This document shows positions 1 to 5,222 of a stretch of DNA of 5,222 bases, in pieces. Source of the stretch: Victivallaceae bacterium (GTDB lineage: Bacteria; Verrucomicrobiota; Lentisphaeria; Victivallales; Victivallaceae); contig JAQVVK010000143.1 in NCBI GenBank assembly GCA_028698975.1, positions 1 to 5,222 of the forward strand, written 5' to 3'. Every line of letters begins with the position of its first letter. The first letter of the stretch is position 1. The notes under the pieces were generated by a model, which was not told the DNA's origin, did no database searches, and saw only the letters and a program-made list of their open reading frames with translations. The position numbers and the translations under genes were made by a program.

Positions 1-1941
1 CATCCACTTAGCCATGCTGGGCGACGGCTTGCCGTTTTCGTGAGGCAGCCACCAGGTGGTATTGGTGTACGGCATGACAAAGTGGCCGCACTTATGACCG
101 AATTCGACCATTTTCCGCAAATCGTCCATCGTACCCCACTTGGGGTCGGGCGGCAAATGCTCCGGGTAGTTGGCGTCGAAACGACTGGCCAATGCGCCGA
201 TGAAATGCGCGATGTTGTCCGGCGGCATGACTGCAAACGACCGCTCGTTTTCCGTCGCGCTCTCATGCCATGCGCAGATCAGCATGGAGTTCTTCATTTT
301 TTCGAGCTTCTCCGCCGGCTTCACCTTATCGGCCAGCTTTGAATTTAGTTCAAGCGTTTTCTCGTACTCGGCCAGTCCCTCGCGGGGTGTGGCATAACGA
401 AACGAAATCCGGTAAGGCGAGGAATTCCAGAGTTTTTTGGATCTCGCGTCCACCCACAGCACCCATTGATGGTCAAATGCCGCGCCCTTGGCCGATCCGC
501 GCAGATCGTAGGCCGCCGGGATGGCGGCGCGTTCGCGGTCATAGGGGAAGCGCATCGTAGGCTGTACACCAAACAGGGCGATCGAGCCGGTGCCGTATTC
601 GGCACAGGCGTAATCCGCCGCCGCCGACGGGTAGCGCGCCTGACGGTCGTATTCGGAAAAGTAGGTCTTGCGAAGCAGCGTGTCAAAACTTCTGGAACCG
701 CTTTCCCACCAGATGCCTCCGCGTTTCACATAAGATTTGATGGCGGCAAGGTCGGCGGCGAATTTCTCCGGTTCGGCGGATGGGAAGATGTTTCCATAGG
801 GATTCACGATCATGCCGGCGGCGTCCGAATTAAGCGCGGCGCGAAGTTCGCCAATGTTTCCGGCAACGGCATAGTGAATGCCGAACTTTTTCTCCAGCTT
901 TTTAAGATTATTATGCCAGTCAAAAAGATCGAGTGAGACCGGATCGAACCCGGTAACCAGCTTGGGTGTGTTGGGGTAATCAAGCAAAATGATCTTTTTA
1001 CCCTTGAGCAGTTCGGGGTGATTGCGCAGGAGCGCACTTACCGTGCTGTGAAAAATCGATCCCATGTAGACTTCGCGCTGCGAACCGTTTTGATTGGCTC
1101 CCTGCATCTGGAAAAGAAACCCCTTGCCGCCGAAACGGGTTCCCAAAAGCAGCGGATTGGGATCGTTTAACATGCAGAGAAACACCAGATCAAGCCCGCC
1201 TTGGCGTGATTGCCGAATGGTGATACGGCCCTGCGCCTGCTGAAGTTCGTTTTTTTCGGCCTCGTTGTAGAAACTCTTGCCGTATTGAGTTGTCGTCACA
1301 TGCGACTTTTGCTTGAACTCCTTATTGGATATGGGTACGGTTTTGCTGCCGAAAAGTTTTTCCATGCCGTTAAAAGGAGCGGCGGCGGTCTTGTATATTA
1401 CATTTTCTTCGCTGCGCTTTTCAAAAAACGAGGGCAAAAAGCAAATCCCCATCGACCAGTTGGCCTGCGTCGGATAGAGAAAACGCTTCATATCCGCCAA
1501 AGGAAAAGCAAAATTGGCCGGCACCGAGAGAAAACAGATCGCACCGGAGTTGTTTTTAAGATTCTTGACCCGGTATTCGAGCTGTTGGTTGTCGCTGACG
1601 TCAAAGACCACATCGAAAGAGCGTTCTTTCGAGGAATATTTCAAGGTAAGGGAGTTTTCATTCTTTTCGTGGGAGAAACTTCCACCGGAAGCCAGGAAGC
1701 GTTTTGAATCCAATGTCGCATCGCTGTTTAACTTCATATTCCACACGGCGGCGTCGCGCACAAAGGTTTTATCGGTTTTCTTGGCCGTAAGTTCAATGAT
1801 GCGCGCTCCGTCATCGCTTATGCGCAGCAGATAACCGGCTTTGTCGATCTTGATCTCGGCACTCAAAATTGTCGAAACCAACGACAATCCCAACACTAAG
1901 ATCAGTTTGGCGGGGGATACCCGTTTAATCGAAAGAATCAC
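1..1941 (-). CDS. Secreted glycoside-hydrolase-like protein, 3' end beyond the window
   Basis: The frame is open for 647 codons from a GTG at 1941 to the left edge, so the C-terminus is missing. The GTG is chosen because GGAGG lies 5 nt upstream and the next residues form a signal peptide: MILSIKR, a hydrophobic core around residues 10-25 (LILVLGLSLVSTILSA) and probable cleavage near A28. There is no lipobox Cys, so the protein is probably periplasmic or secreted. Residues about 30-300 look beta-rich, like the sandwich domains that precede many glycosidase barrels. Residues about 310-425 look like a ThuA/class I glutamine-amidotransferase-like Rossmann fold (KKIILLDYP, GMIVNPYGNIFP, then AIKSYVKRGGIWWESGSRSF). 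Residues about 550-647 look like the first strands of a TIM barrel (SMLICAWHES, DDLRKMVEFGHKCGHFVMPY, NTTWW). No catalytic acid can be assigned because the barrel is cut. Family assignment (for example a DUF6259-like group) is from memory of sequence style and is uncertain; the substrate is unknown. It is the only gene of its transcription unit visible here. Confidence 0.8.
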   Translation of the reverse strand, partial: MILSIKRVSPAKLILVLGLSLVSTILSAEIKIDKAGYLLRISDDGARIIELTAKKTDKTFVRDAAVWNMKLNSDATLDSKRFLASGGSFSHEKNENSLTLKYSSKERSFDVVFDVSDNQQLEYRVKNLKNNSGAICFLSVPANFAFPLADMKRFLYPTQANWSMGICFLPSFFEKRSEENVIYKTAAAPFNGMEKLFGSKTVPISNKEFKQKSHVTTTQYGKSFYNEAEKNELQQAQGRITIRQSRQGGLDLVFLCMLNDPNPLLLGTRFGGKGFLFQMQGANQNGSQREVYMGSIFHSTVSALLRNHPELLKGKKIILLDYPNTPKLVTGFDPVSLDLFDWHNNLKKLEKKFGIHYAVAGNIGELRAALNSDAAGMIVNPYGNIFPSAEPEKFAADLAAIKSYVKRGGIWWESGSRSFDTLLRKTYFSEYDRQARYPSAAADYACAEYGTGSIALFGVQPTMRFPYDRERAAIPAAYDLRGSAKGAAFDHQWVLWVDARSKKLWNSSPYRISFRYATPREGLAEYEKTLELNSKLADKVKPAEKLEKMKNSMLICAWHESATENERSFAVMPPDNIAHFIGALASRFDANYPEHLPPDPKWGTMDDLRKMVEFGHKCGHFVMPYTNTTWWLPHENGKPSPSMAKWM

Positions 1942-1946
1942 TTTTG

Positions 1947-1951
1947 CCTCC
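1947..1951 (-). promoter_or_regulatory. Shine-Dalgarno GGAGG deciding the GTG start at 1941
   Basis: On the minus strand GGAGG is followed by 5 nt (CAAAA) and then GTG. No ATG lies nearby in this frame, and the signal peptide begins directly after the GTG. The spacing and the signal peptide together support this start. Confidence 0.75.
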
Positions 1952-2048
1952 GTTTGGTATTGGACGAATTTTCGGTTTGTTTTGCCGGCATGATCCACTC
2001 TGGCGTTTTTGTATACCTGAACTGAATCCAAGCAAATCTATCGCCTAA

Positions 2049-2077
2049 ATTATGCCCTCAAAACATCGTGTTTGCAA
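2049..2077 (-). promoter_or_regulatory. Sigma70-type promoter candidate for the secreted glycosidase-like gene
   Basis: On the minus strand TTGCAA (2077-2072, 4 of 6 matches to the -35 consensus) is followed by a 17-nt spacer and CATAAT (2054-2049, 5 of 6 to the -10 consensus). Upstream lies a strongly A/T-rich block (about 2081-2118) that could act as an UP element. The start of transcription would be near 2042, giving a leader of about 100 nt before the GTG at 1941. I see no recognisable riboswitch or strong hairpin in that leader. The call rests on motif matching only. Confidence 0.45.
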
Positions 2078-2179
2078 GAGGCAAAAAATATAAAGAGAAT
2101 AAAAAAACAATAGTTAAATGAATTTTCAACTGATGACATTGACGGGGCATGCCCGCCGTTTCAGCGCAACGCACCGCCG

Positions 2180-2193
2180 CCCCCCCCCTCCCC
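2180..2193. repeat. C9-T-C4 homopolymer tract (G-rich on the minus strand)
   Basis: The plus strand carries nine C (2180-2188), one T, then four C (2190-2193), flanked by CCGCCG. The minus strand therefore reads G4-A-G9 followed by CGGCGG. It lies in non-coding spacer 40-53 nt beyond the stop of the thioesterase gene. Such a run is prone to length error in sequencing and to replication slippage. The minus strand or its RNA could form a two-quartet G-quadruplex; four separate GGG tracts are not available. Confidence 0.7.
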
Positions 2194-2195
2194 GG

Positions 2196-2220
2196 TTTCC
2201 GCCGGTTCCGCCGACGGAAA
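2196..2220 (-). terminator. Hairpin just after the thioesterase stop, terminator-like but lacking a T-run
   Basis: The minus-strand RNA can form UUUCCG pairing with CGGAAA, a U-G wobble, then CGG with CCG, closing a 5-nt loop (CGGAA): 10 bp in all. It begins 12 nt after the TGA of the thioesterase. On the plus strand the wobble becomes a C-A mismatch, so the structure favours the minus transcript. A G-rich tract follows instead of uridines, so intrinsic termination is doubtful; it may instead protect the mRNA 3' end. The nearest minus-strand T-run, around 2101-2110, is about 85 nt further on. Confidence 0.35.
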
Positions 2221-2232
2221 TATTAGCGGTCT

Positions 2233-2745
2233 TCAAGATACAAATTCGATCTCGGTCACCCCGTCCTCAATCAGATAGGGCATCTCCTCATGCACCGTCG
2301 CATCACCGGCAATTTTGGCGATGTCGAGTTTGATATATTTGACGCGAGCATTGGCCAGCACCTGCCCCGCCCGATCCATAATGCAGGCGTCAACCGCAAA
2401 AAAACGCGAACTCTCGGTTATCAGCACCCCGCGCCCCAGCAAATCCGCGTCGTAGGGAACCGGTTTGCGGAAATTGGTCTCAAGCGATATGGTCACGCCA
2501 AAATCGCGCTCCGACCGGTGATTGGCCCAAAGCGCACGCAGCCCCATCTCGTCAAGCATGGCGGTAATCAATCCGCCGTGAACACGACCGGGGTAGCTCT
2601 GATGATGCTCGCCATATCGAAAGATCGACATGACGCTGCCGTCGGCCATATTATAAAACGGGGCACGCACACCGTAAGAGTTATCCATACCGCAAATGGC
2701 GCACATGCGGCTGTTGCGCTGTTTTTCCAATACTTTCACGATCAA
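2233..2745 (-). CDS. PaaI-like hotdog-fold thioesterase
   Basis: This 170-residue cytoplasmic protein belongs to the PaaI/4HBT hotdog group, which hydrolyses acyl-CoA or similar thioesters. The family signature is the stretch RVHGGLITAMLDEMG (about residues 54-68): H56-G57-G58 precede the hotdog helix, and D65/E66 are the acidic residues usually involved in catalysis. Strand blocks follow (GVTISLETNFRKPVP, residues 83-97; LANARVKYIKL near 130-140), as expected. The N-terminus carries C15-A-I-C18-G followed by DNSYG, matching the Cys-x-x-Cys-Gly plus Asn/Gly pattern seen in a subgroup of these thioesterases; a metal-binding role is only inference. The start is taken as TTG at 2745, giving a 4-nt overlap with the ybaK stop and AGGAG 5 nt upstream. 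A GTG two codons later (2739) is the alternative. It is translationally coupled to ybaK. The substrate cannot be told from sequence. Confidence 0.88.
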   Translation of the reverse strand: MIVKVLEKQRNSRMCAICGMDNSYGVRAPFYNMADGSVMSIFRYGEHHQSYPGRVHGGLITAMLDEMGLRALWANHRSERDFGVTISLETNFRKPVPYDADLLGRGVLITESSRFFAVDACIMDRAGQVLANARVKYIKLDIAKIAGDATVHEEMPYLIEDGVTEIEFVS

Positions 2746-3239
2746 ACCGTCTCCTGTTTATCCGCCACATCGTCAAAGTCAAGCGGCAAAAGTTCACTCA
2801 GATCATTCGCACACATTTCCACCTGATATCCGATCTTGCCCGCGCTGAATATGACCGTTTCATAATCGGCGGCGGTATGGTGAAAGACCGTCTTGAAACG
2901 CTTCTTCATGCCCAGTGGAGAACAGCCGCCGTGAATATAACCGGTCAGCGGCAGCAAATCCTTTGATTTAAGCATCTCAATGGATTTCTCGCCCACCGCG
3001 CGGGCGGCACGCTTCAAATTGAGTTCGCAATCCACCGGCACGGCAAACACATAGTGTTCGCCGCTGCGACCGATTGTCACCAGCGTCTTGAACACCCGCT
3101 CCGGGGCTTCGCCGAGCGCGGCGGCGACTTCAAGGCCGCTCACCGCGCCGCTCTCGACATAACAGTGGGCAAGGTAATGCCGTTTGGCCTGATCCAGCAG
3201 ACGCATGACATTGGTTTTAAGCTCGGACACTTCTCCCAT
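2742..3239 (-). CDS. ybaK: YbaK/EbsC-type Cys-tRNA(Pro) deacylase
   Basis: The 165-residue product matches the YbaK family, which hydrolyses Cys-tRNA(Pro) mischarged by prolyl-tRNA synthetase and so guards translation fidelity in the cytoplasm. Visible landmarks, in order, are the N-terminal helix (NVMRLLDQAKRHY), the ERVFKTLV segment with the conserved lysine K51 (counterpart of K46 in E. coli YbaK), the strand HYVFAVPVD, the helix LNLKRAARAVG, and the hallmark TGYIHGGCSPLGMKKR (residues 99-114), followed by SAGKIGYQVEM. Length agrees with E. coli YbaK (about 159). The frame stays open upstream to 3398, but that extension has no family similarity and runs over the divergent promoter region, so ATG 3239 is chosen; GGGGAG precedes it with a tight 3-nt gap. 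It is the first gene of an operon with the thioesterase, overlapping it by 4 nt. Substrate choice among the INS superfamily (YbaK, ProX, others) is inferred from overall resemblance. Confidence 0.92.
   Translation of the reverse strand: MGEVSELKTNVMRLLDQAKRHYLAHCYVESGAVSGLEVAAALGEAPERVFKTLVTIGRSGEHYVFAVPVDCELNLKRAARAVGEKSIEMLKSKDLLPLTGYIHGGCSPLGMKKRFKTVFHHTAADYETVIFSAGKIGYQVEMCANDLSELLPLDFDDVADKQETV
2751..2755 (-). promoter_or_regulatory. Shine-Dalgarno AGGAG for the TTG start of the thioesterase
   Basis: AGGAG lies inside the last codons of ybaK, 5 nt before the TTG at 2745 and 11 nt before the in-frame GTG at 2739. The spacing favours the TTG, which overlaps the ybaK TGA stop (2744-2742) and suggests translational coupling. 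Confidence 0.6.
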
Positions 3240-3256
3240 AGTCTCCCCGACTAAAT

Positions 3257-3278
3257 AAAAATCCGGCCATGCCGGCCA
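3257..3278 (-). terminator. Small hairpin plus T-run in the ybaK leader, possible attenuator
   Basis: On the minus strand TGGCC pairs with GGCCG (one U-G wobble) around a 5-nt loop (GGCAT), and is followed after GA by TTTTT (3261-3257). It lies between the proposed ybaK promoter and the ATG at 3239. The stem is only 5 bp and has an alternative CCGG/CCGG register, so it may be chance or a weak attenuator. No uridine run follows in the plus direction. Confidence 0.28.
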
Positions 3279-3296
3279 TAAAATGTGCAACTCCAT

Positions 3297-3325
3297 AAAA
3301 TAACACCGAACAAGTTGGTTGTCCA
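3297..3325 (-). promoter_or_regulatory. Promoter candidate for the ybaK-thioesterase operon
   Basis: On the minus strand TGGACA (3325-3320, 5 of 6 to the -35 consensus) is separated by 17 nt from TATTTT (3302-3297, 4 of 6 to the -10 consensus). Transcription would begin near 3290, leaving a leader of about 50 nt that contains the hairpin at 3257-3278. Motif evidence only. Confidence 0.4.
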
Positions 3326-3363
3326 CTTCCACTTCGAAAATAAACACCGCGTACTTGCTTTTT

Positions 3364-3392
3364 TTCACCAATGCGTTATCTTTAAATATTAA
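3364..3392 (+). promoter_or_regulatory. Promoter candidate for the SSS symporter
   Basis: TTCACC (3364-3369, 4 of 6 to the -35 consensus), a 17-nt spacer, then TATTAA (3387-3392, 4 of 6 to the -10 consensus). The region is A/T-rich compared with its surroundings. The start of transcription would be near 3399, about 27 nt before the ATG. A second weak option uses TTGCTT at 3355. No operator repeat is apparent. Confidence 0.3.
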
Positions 3393-3411
3393 GAACAAAA
3401 ACGTTCACAAC

Positions 3412-3419
3412 AAGGAGGT
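3412..3419 (+). promoter_or_regulatory. Near-perfect Shine-Dalgarno AAGGAGGT fixing the symporter start at 3426
   Basis: Eight bases complementary to the 16S rRNA 3' end lie 6 nt before ATG 3426. This shows that translation begins at 3426 and not at the TTG at 3611, where the main open frame could formally begin; that TTG has no comparable site. Confidence 0.85.
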
Positions 3420-3425
3420 CGCATC

Positions 3426-5062
3426 ATGCTCCTAACCATCGGCTCTTTCCTATTTTTCACGGCTCTGGTCGGTCTGGTCACCTGGCTGATCGTACGCAGC
3501 GAAGACGTCAAAAGCAAGGACGGTTTTTTCTGGCCGGCCGCAGCCTCACCTTCCCTTTCATCGCCGGATCGCTGCTGCTGACCAATCTCTCCACCGAGCA
3601 ACTGGTCGGGTTGAATGGTTCGGCCTTTCTTTTCGGTTTGAGCGTGATGGTCTGGGAGGTCGTCGCGGTCGTCGCGCTGGTGCTGATGGCTCTCTTCTTT
3701 CTGCCCCGGTTTCTGCGCAGCGGCGTGGCCACCGTGCCGGAATACCTCGAAATACGATTTGACCGCCAGACCGGTATCATCTGCAATCTACTGTTTCTGG
3801 TCGCCTACGCGGTGATATTGCTGCCGATCATTCTCTACACCGGAGCGGCCGGGTTAAGCTCCATTCTCGACATAAAATCGCTGTTTGGCTTCTCCAGCGA
3901 CACCGCCGCGTTGTGGACCATGGTTTGGGGTATCGGCATTGTCGGGTCGGTTTACGCGCTGTTTGGCGGACTTCGCACGGTGGCGGTTTCCGACACGCTG
4001 AACGGCATCGGACTTCTGACCGGCGGTTTTCTGATCGTTTATTTCGGATTGAACGCGATTTCCGGCGGCAACGGCATGGTGGCCGGCATCGAGGAAATAA
4101 CCGCCGACCTGCCGGGCAAATTCAACTCGATCGGCGGCAATTCGCAGGAAGTGCCGTTTGGCACGATCTTCTCCGGCGTCTTGCTCATCAACGTTTTCTA
4201 CTGGTGCACCAATCAGCAGATCATTCAGCGCACGTTTGGCGCAAGCTCGCTGGCCGAGGGGCAAAAAGGCGTGCTGCTGACCGGGTTTCTGAAACTTTTC
4301 GGGCCGCTCTACCTGGTGCTGCCCGGTCTCATCGCCTTTTACATGGTGAAACACGGCATCATCGACATCGGGTTGAAATCCAGCGGATTGCCCAATTCCG
4401 ATCTGGCCTACGGCACATTGGTAAAGCATGTGCTTCCGGGGCCGCTGACCGGATTCTTTGCCGCGGTGATGGTCGGAGCCATCTTAAGCTCGTTCAACTC
4501 GGCGCTCAACTCGACCTGCACGCTTTTCAGCCTCGGCCTCTACAAAGAACTGGTCTGCAAACGCGCCTCCGAAACTCAAGTGGTGGCTTCCGGCAAGATA
4601 TTCGGGTGGCTGATCGCCTTTATCGCCATGACCATCGCTCCGCTGCTGGGCAATACCGGAAGTATTTTCAACTATCTGCAAACCATGAACGGCATCTATT
4701 TTATACCGATTCTCGCCGTCGTGCTGGTCGGCATGCTGACCAACCGGGTGCCGGCCGTCGCCGCCCGCTGGGCATTGGTGGCCGGGGTGGCGGTGATTGC
4801 GACCGGTTATTTTGTGCCGCCGTTTAATCTGGTGGTGGCGTCGATACAGAGTTATCATTTCCTCGGTCTGGTGTTTCTCTACCTCATACTCTTTATGCTG
4901 GTAATGGGTGCGGTGAAACCGCGCCGCGAGGAATTTGTACAGCAAGACGTGCACGCGGTAAACATGAAACCGTGGAAATTCGCTCCGGCAGCCGGGGTGG
5001 CCATGTTGATCGCGGTCGTCGTTATATATGTCTGCTTCGCCGACTTTTCGATCCTCAAATAA
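3426..5062 (+). CDS. Sodium:solute symporter (SSS/SLC5 family, YidK-like), interrupted by an apparent -1 frameshift
   Basis: This inner-membrane protein probably couples Na+ entry to uptake of a sugar-like solute; the substrate of YidK-type members is not established. Reading 3426-3530 in one frame and 3530-5062 in the -1 frame gives about 545 residues, close to E. coli YidK (about 570). Landmarks in order: first membrane segment (residues 2-23), GFFLAGRSL (33-41), NLSTEQLVGLNG (54-65), GGLRTVAVSDTLNGIG (181-196), NSIGG (234-238), FYWCTNQ then QRT (258-270), SLAEGQKG (275-282), LVLPGLIAF, SSFNSALNSTCTLFS (355-369, the region of the family's Na+-site Ser/Thr residues) and MKPWK (514-518). Many further hydrophobic segments fit a 13-14 helix protein. 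Without the shift, translation ends at TGA 3579-3581 as a 51-residue peptide. Both halves keep family motifs right up to the junction, so the lesion is either recent, a sequencing error or recoded. It is divergent from ybaK and convergent with the gene at 5079. Confidence 0.9.
3524..3530 (+). other. Frameshift point: T TTT TTC slippery heptamer
   Basis: In the frame set by ATG 3426 the codons are GGT TTT TTC TGG, giving the X XXY YYZ pattern of -1 slippery sites. Slipping back one base makes the next codon CTG at 3530, and the protein reads GFFLAGRSL, the conserved family motif. One extra T in the run (T7 instead of T6) would give the same protein, so a homopolymer length error explains it equally well. 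An AAGGA lies at 3516-3520, only 3-4 nt before the run, closer than the roughly 10-nt spacing known to stimulate -1 shifting in dnaX. No convincing stimulatory hairpin was identified, although the palindromic GGCCGGCC (3532-3539) follows at once. Confidence 0.75.
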
Positions 5063-5078
5063 CCAACCTGGCCCAAGA

Positions 5079-5222
5079 TCAGGAGGCCACCGGCAGCTGA
5101 AAATGCAGCCGGATGGCGAGAAGCCGCAGCCCGGTCACCAGCGATGCGACGATCAGGAACATCATTATAAGCGGAAGCTGAAACTGCACCAGCAGACAAA
5201 ACGCCACGCCGCCCACCAGCGA
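5079..5222 (-). CDS. C-terminal end of a TRIC/YicG/YadS-family (UPF0126) membrane protein
   Basis: The last 47 codons and the TGA stop (5081-5079) are visible; the start lies beyond the right edge. The peptide begins SLVGGVAFCLLVQFQLP, continues with a hydrophobic helix (IMMFLIVASLVTGLRLLA) and ends AIRLHFQLPVAS. This resembles the end of E. coli YadS/YicG proteins, where a GG-containing sixth helix is followed by a seventh ending in RLAAIRWHLKLP. Family members are about 200-residue inner-membrane proteins with seven helices, related to TRIC cation channels; some are reported as glycine transporters, so the substrate is open. It converges on the symporter gene, with 16 nt between the stop codons and no clear terminator. 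The assignment rests on the C-terminal pattern only. Confidence 0.75.
   Translation of the reverse strand, partial: SLVGGVAFCLLVQFQLPLIMMFLIVASLVTGLRLLAIRLHFQLPVAS

Noticed and set aside
938..953. tRNA T-arm lookalike (ACCGG, ATCGAA, CCCGGT)
   Set aside because: There is no acceptor, D or anticodon arm around it, and the bases are codons of the secreted glycosidase-like gene.
466..1707. Plus-strand open frames at 466-936 and 1210-1707
   Set aside because: They are antisense to the continuous 647-codon minus-strand gene with its signal peptide and SD, and show no coherent protein features.
2143..2160. GGGCATGCCC palindrome in the spacer as a terminator or operator
   Set aside because: The stem is short (3-6 bp with a bulge), no T-run follows directly in either direction, and no second copy is present to suggest an operator.
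2118..2333. Small plus-strand open frame of 71 codons in the spacer
   Set aside because: It is Pro/Arg-rich from the C-tract, lacks an SD, and runs antisense into the end of the thioesterase gene.
3240..3398. Upstream in-frame extension of ybaK (starts at TTG 3398 or ATG 3296)
   Set aside because: The added residues have no counterpart in YbaK proteins, lack an SD, and would overlay the divergent promoter region. ATG 3239 gives the normal family length.
3854..4429. Minus-strand open frame of 191 codons antisense to the symporter
   Set aside because: Its composition (Gln, His, Arg, Ala rich) has no recognisable domain, and it is fully covered by a well-supported gene on the other strand. The same applies to the minus frames at 4484-4954 and 4879-5199.
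3913..4827. Long plus-strand open frame of 304 codons inside the symporter gene
   Set aside because: It overlaps the symporter in another frame, is rich in Arg/His/Gly with no family pattern, and is a by-product of GC-rich codon use. The symporter frame has many conserved motifs here.
3611..5062. Symporter starting at TTG 3611 as an intact 483-residue protein
   Set aside because: It would lack the first helix and the conserved FLAGR and NLSTEQLVG motifs, all of which are encoded upstream, and it has no good SD, whereas ATG 3426 has AAGGAGGT.
5063..5083. Possible bidirectional terminator between the symporter and the convergent membrane-protein gene
   Set aside because: Only a 4-bp CCTG/CAGG pairing with a 9-nt loop is available, and there is no T-run in either direction.

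Overview
The window reads as an ordinary bacterial chromosome segment of medium GC. Its Shine-Dalgarno sequences are strong (AAGGAGGT, GGAGG, AGGAG), it uses GTG and TTG as well as ATG starts, and one protein has a Sec signal peptide. The gene mix is a large secreted glycosidase-like protein, a YidK-type sodium/solute symporter, a YbaK Cys-tRNA deacylase and a PaaI-type thioesterase. This fits a Gram-negative carbohydrate-degrading bacterium. A PVC-type lineage (Lentisphaerota, Kiritimatiellota, Planctomycetota) is a guess from gene content only; nothing here fixes the taxon.

Layout from left to right. At 1-1941 (minus) lies a secreted protein cut off by the left edge, with 647 codons visible. 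It has a signal peptide, a beta-rich N-terminal part, a central ThuA/glutamine-amidotransferase-like stretch and the beginning of a probable TIM-barrel glycosidase domain. Its likely promoter is at 2049-2077. The spacer 1942-2232 also holds a hairpin at 2196-2220 and a C9 run, just beyond the end of the next gene. At 2233-2745 (minus) is a PaaI-like hotdog thioesterase with an N-terminal CxxC and a TTG start. It overlaps by 4 nt the end of ybaK at 2742-3239 (minus), so the two form an operon. The 186-bp region 3240-3425 is a divergent control region with a promoter candidate on each strand and a small hairpin with a T-run in the ybaK leader. At 3426-5062 (plus) is an SSS-family symporter that can only be read through by shifting frame -1 at a TTTTTTC heptamer (3524-3530). 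At 5079-5222 (minus), convergent with the symporter, is the C-terminal end of a TRIC/YicG/YadS (UPF0126) membrane protein.

Functionally, the secreted glycosidase-like protein and the symporter could form a release-and-uptake pair for a sugar, but they are on opposite strands in separate transcription units, so the link is loose. The ybaK-thioesterase pair looks like a housekeeping or quality-control operon.

I see no CRISPR array, mobile element, RNA gene or clear new defence system. The observations most worth a second look are the frameshift in the symporter, which falls exactly on a canonical slippery heptamer and restores the conserved GFFLAGR motif, and the unusual domain order of the secreted protein.
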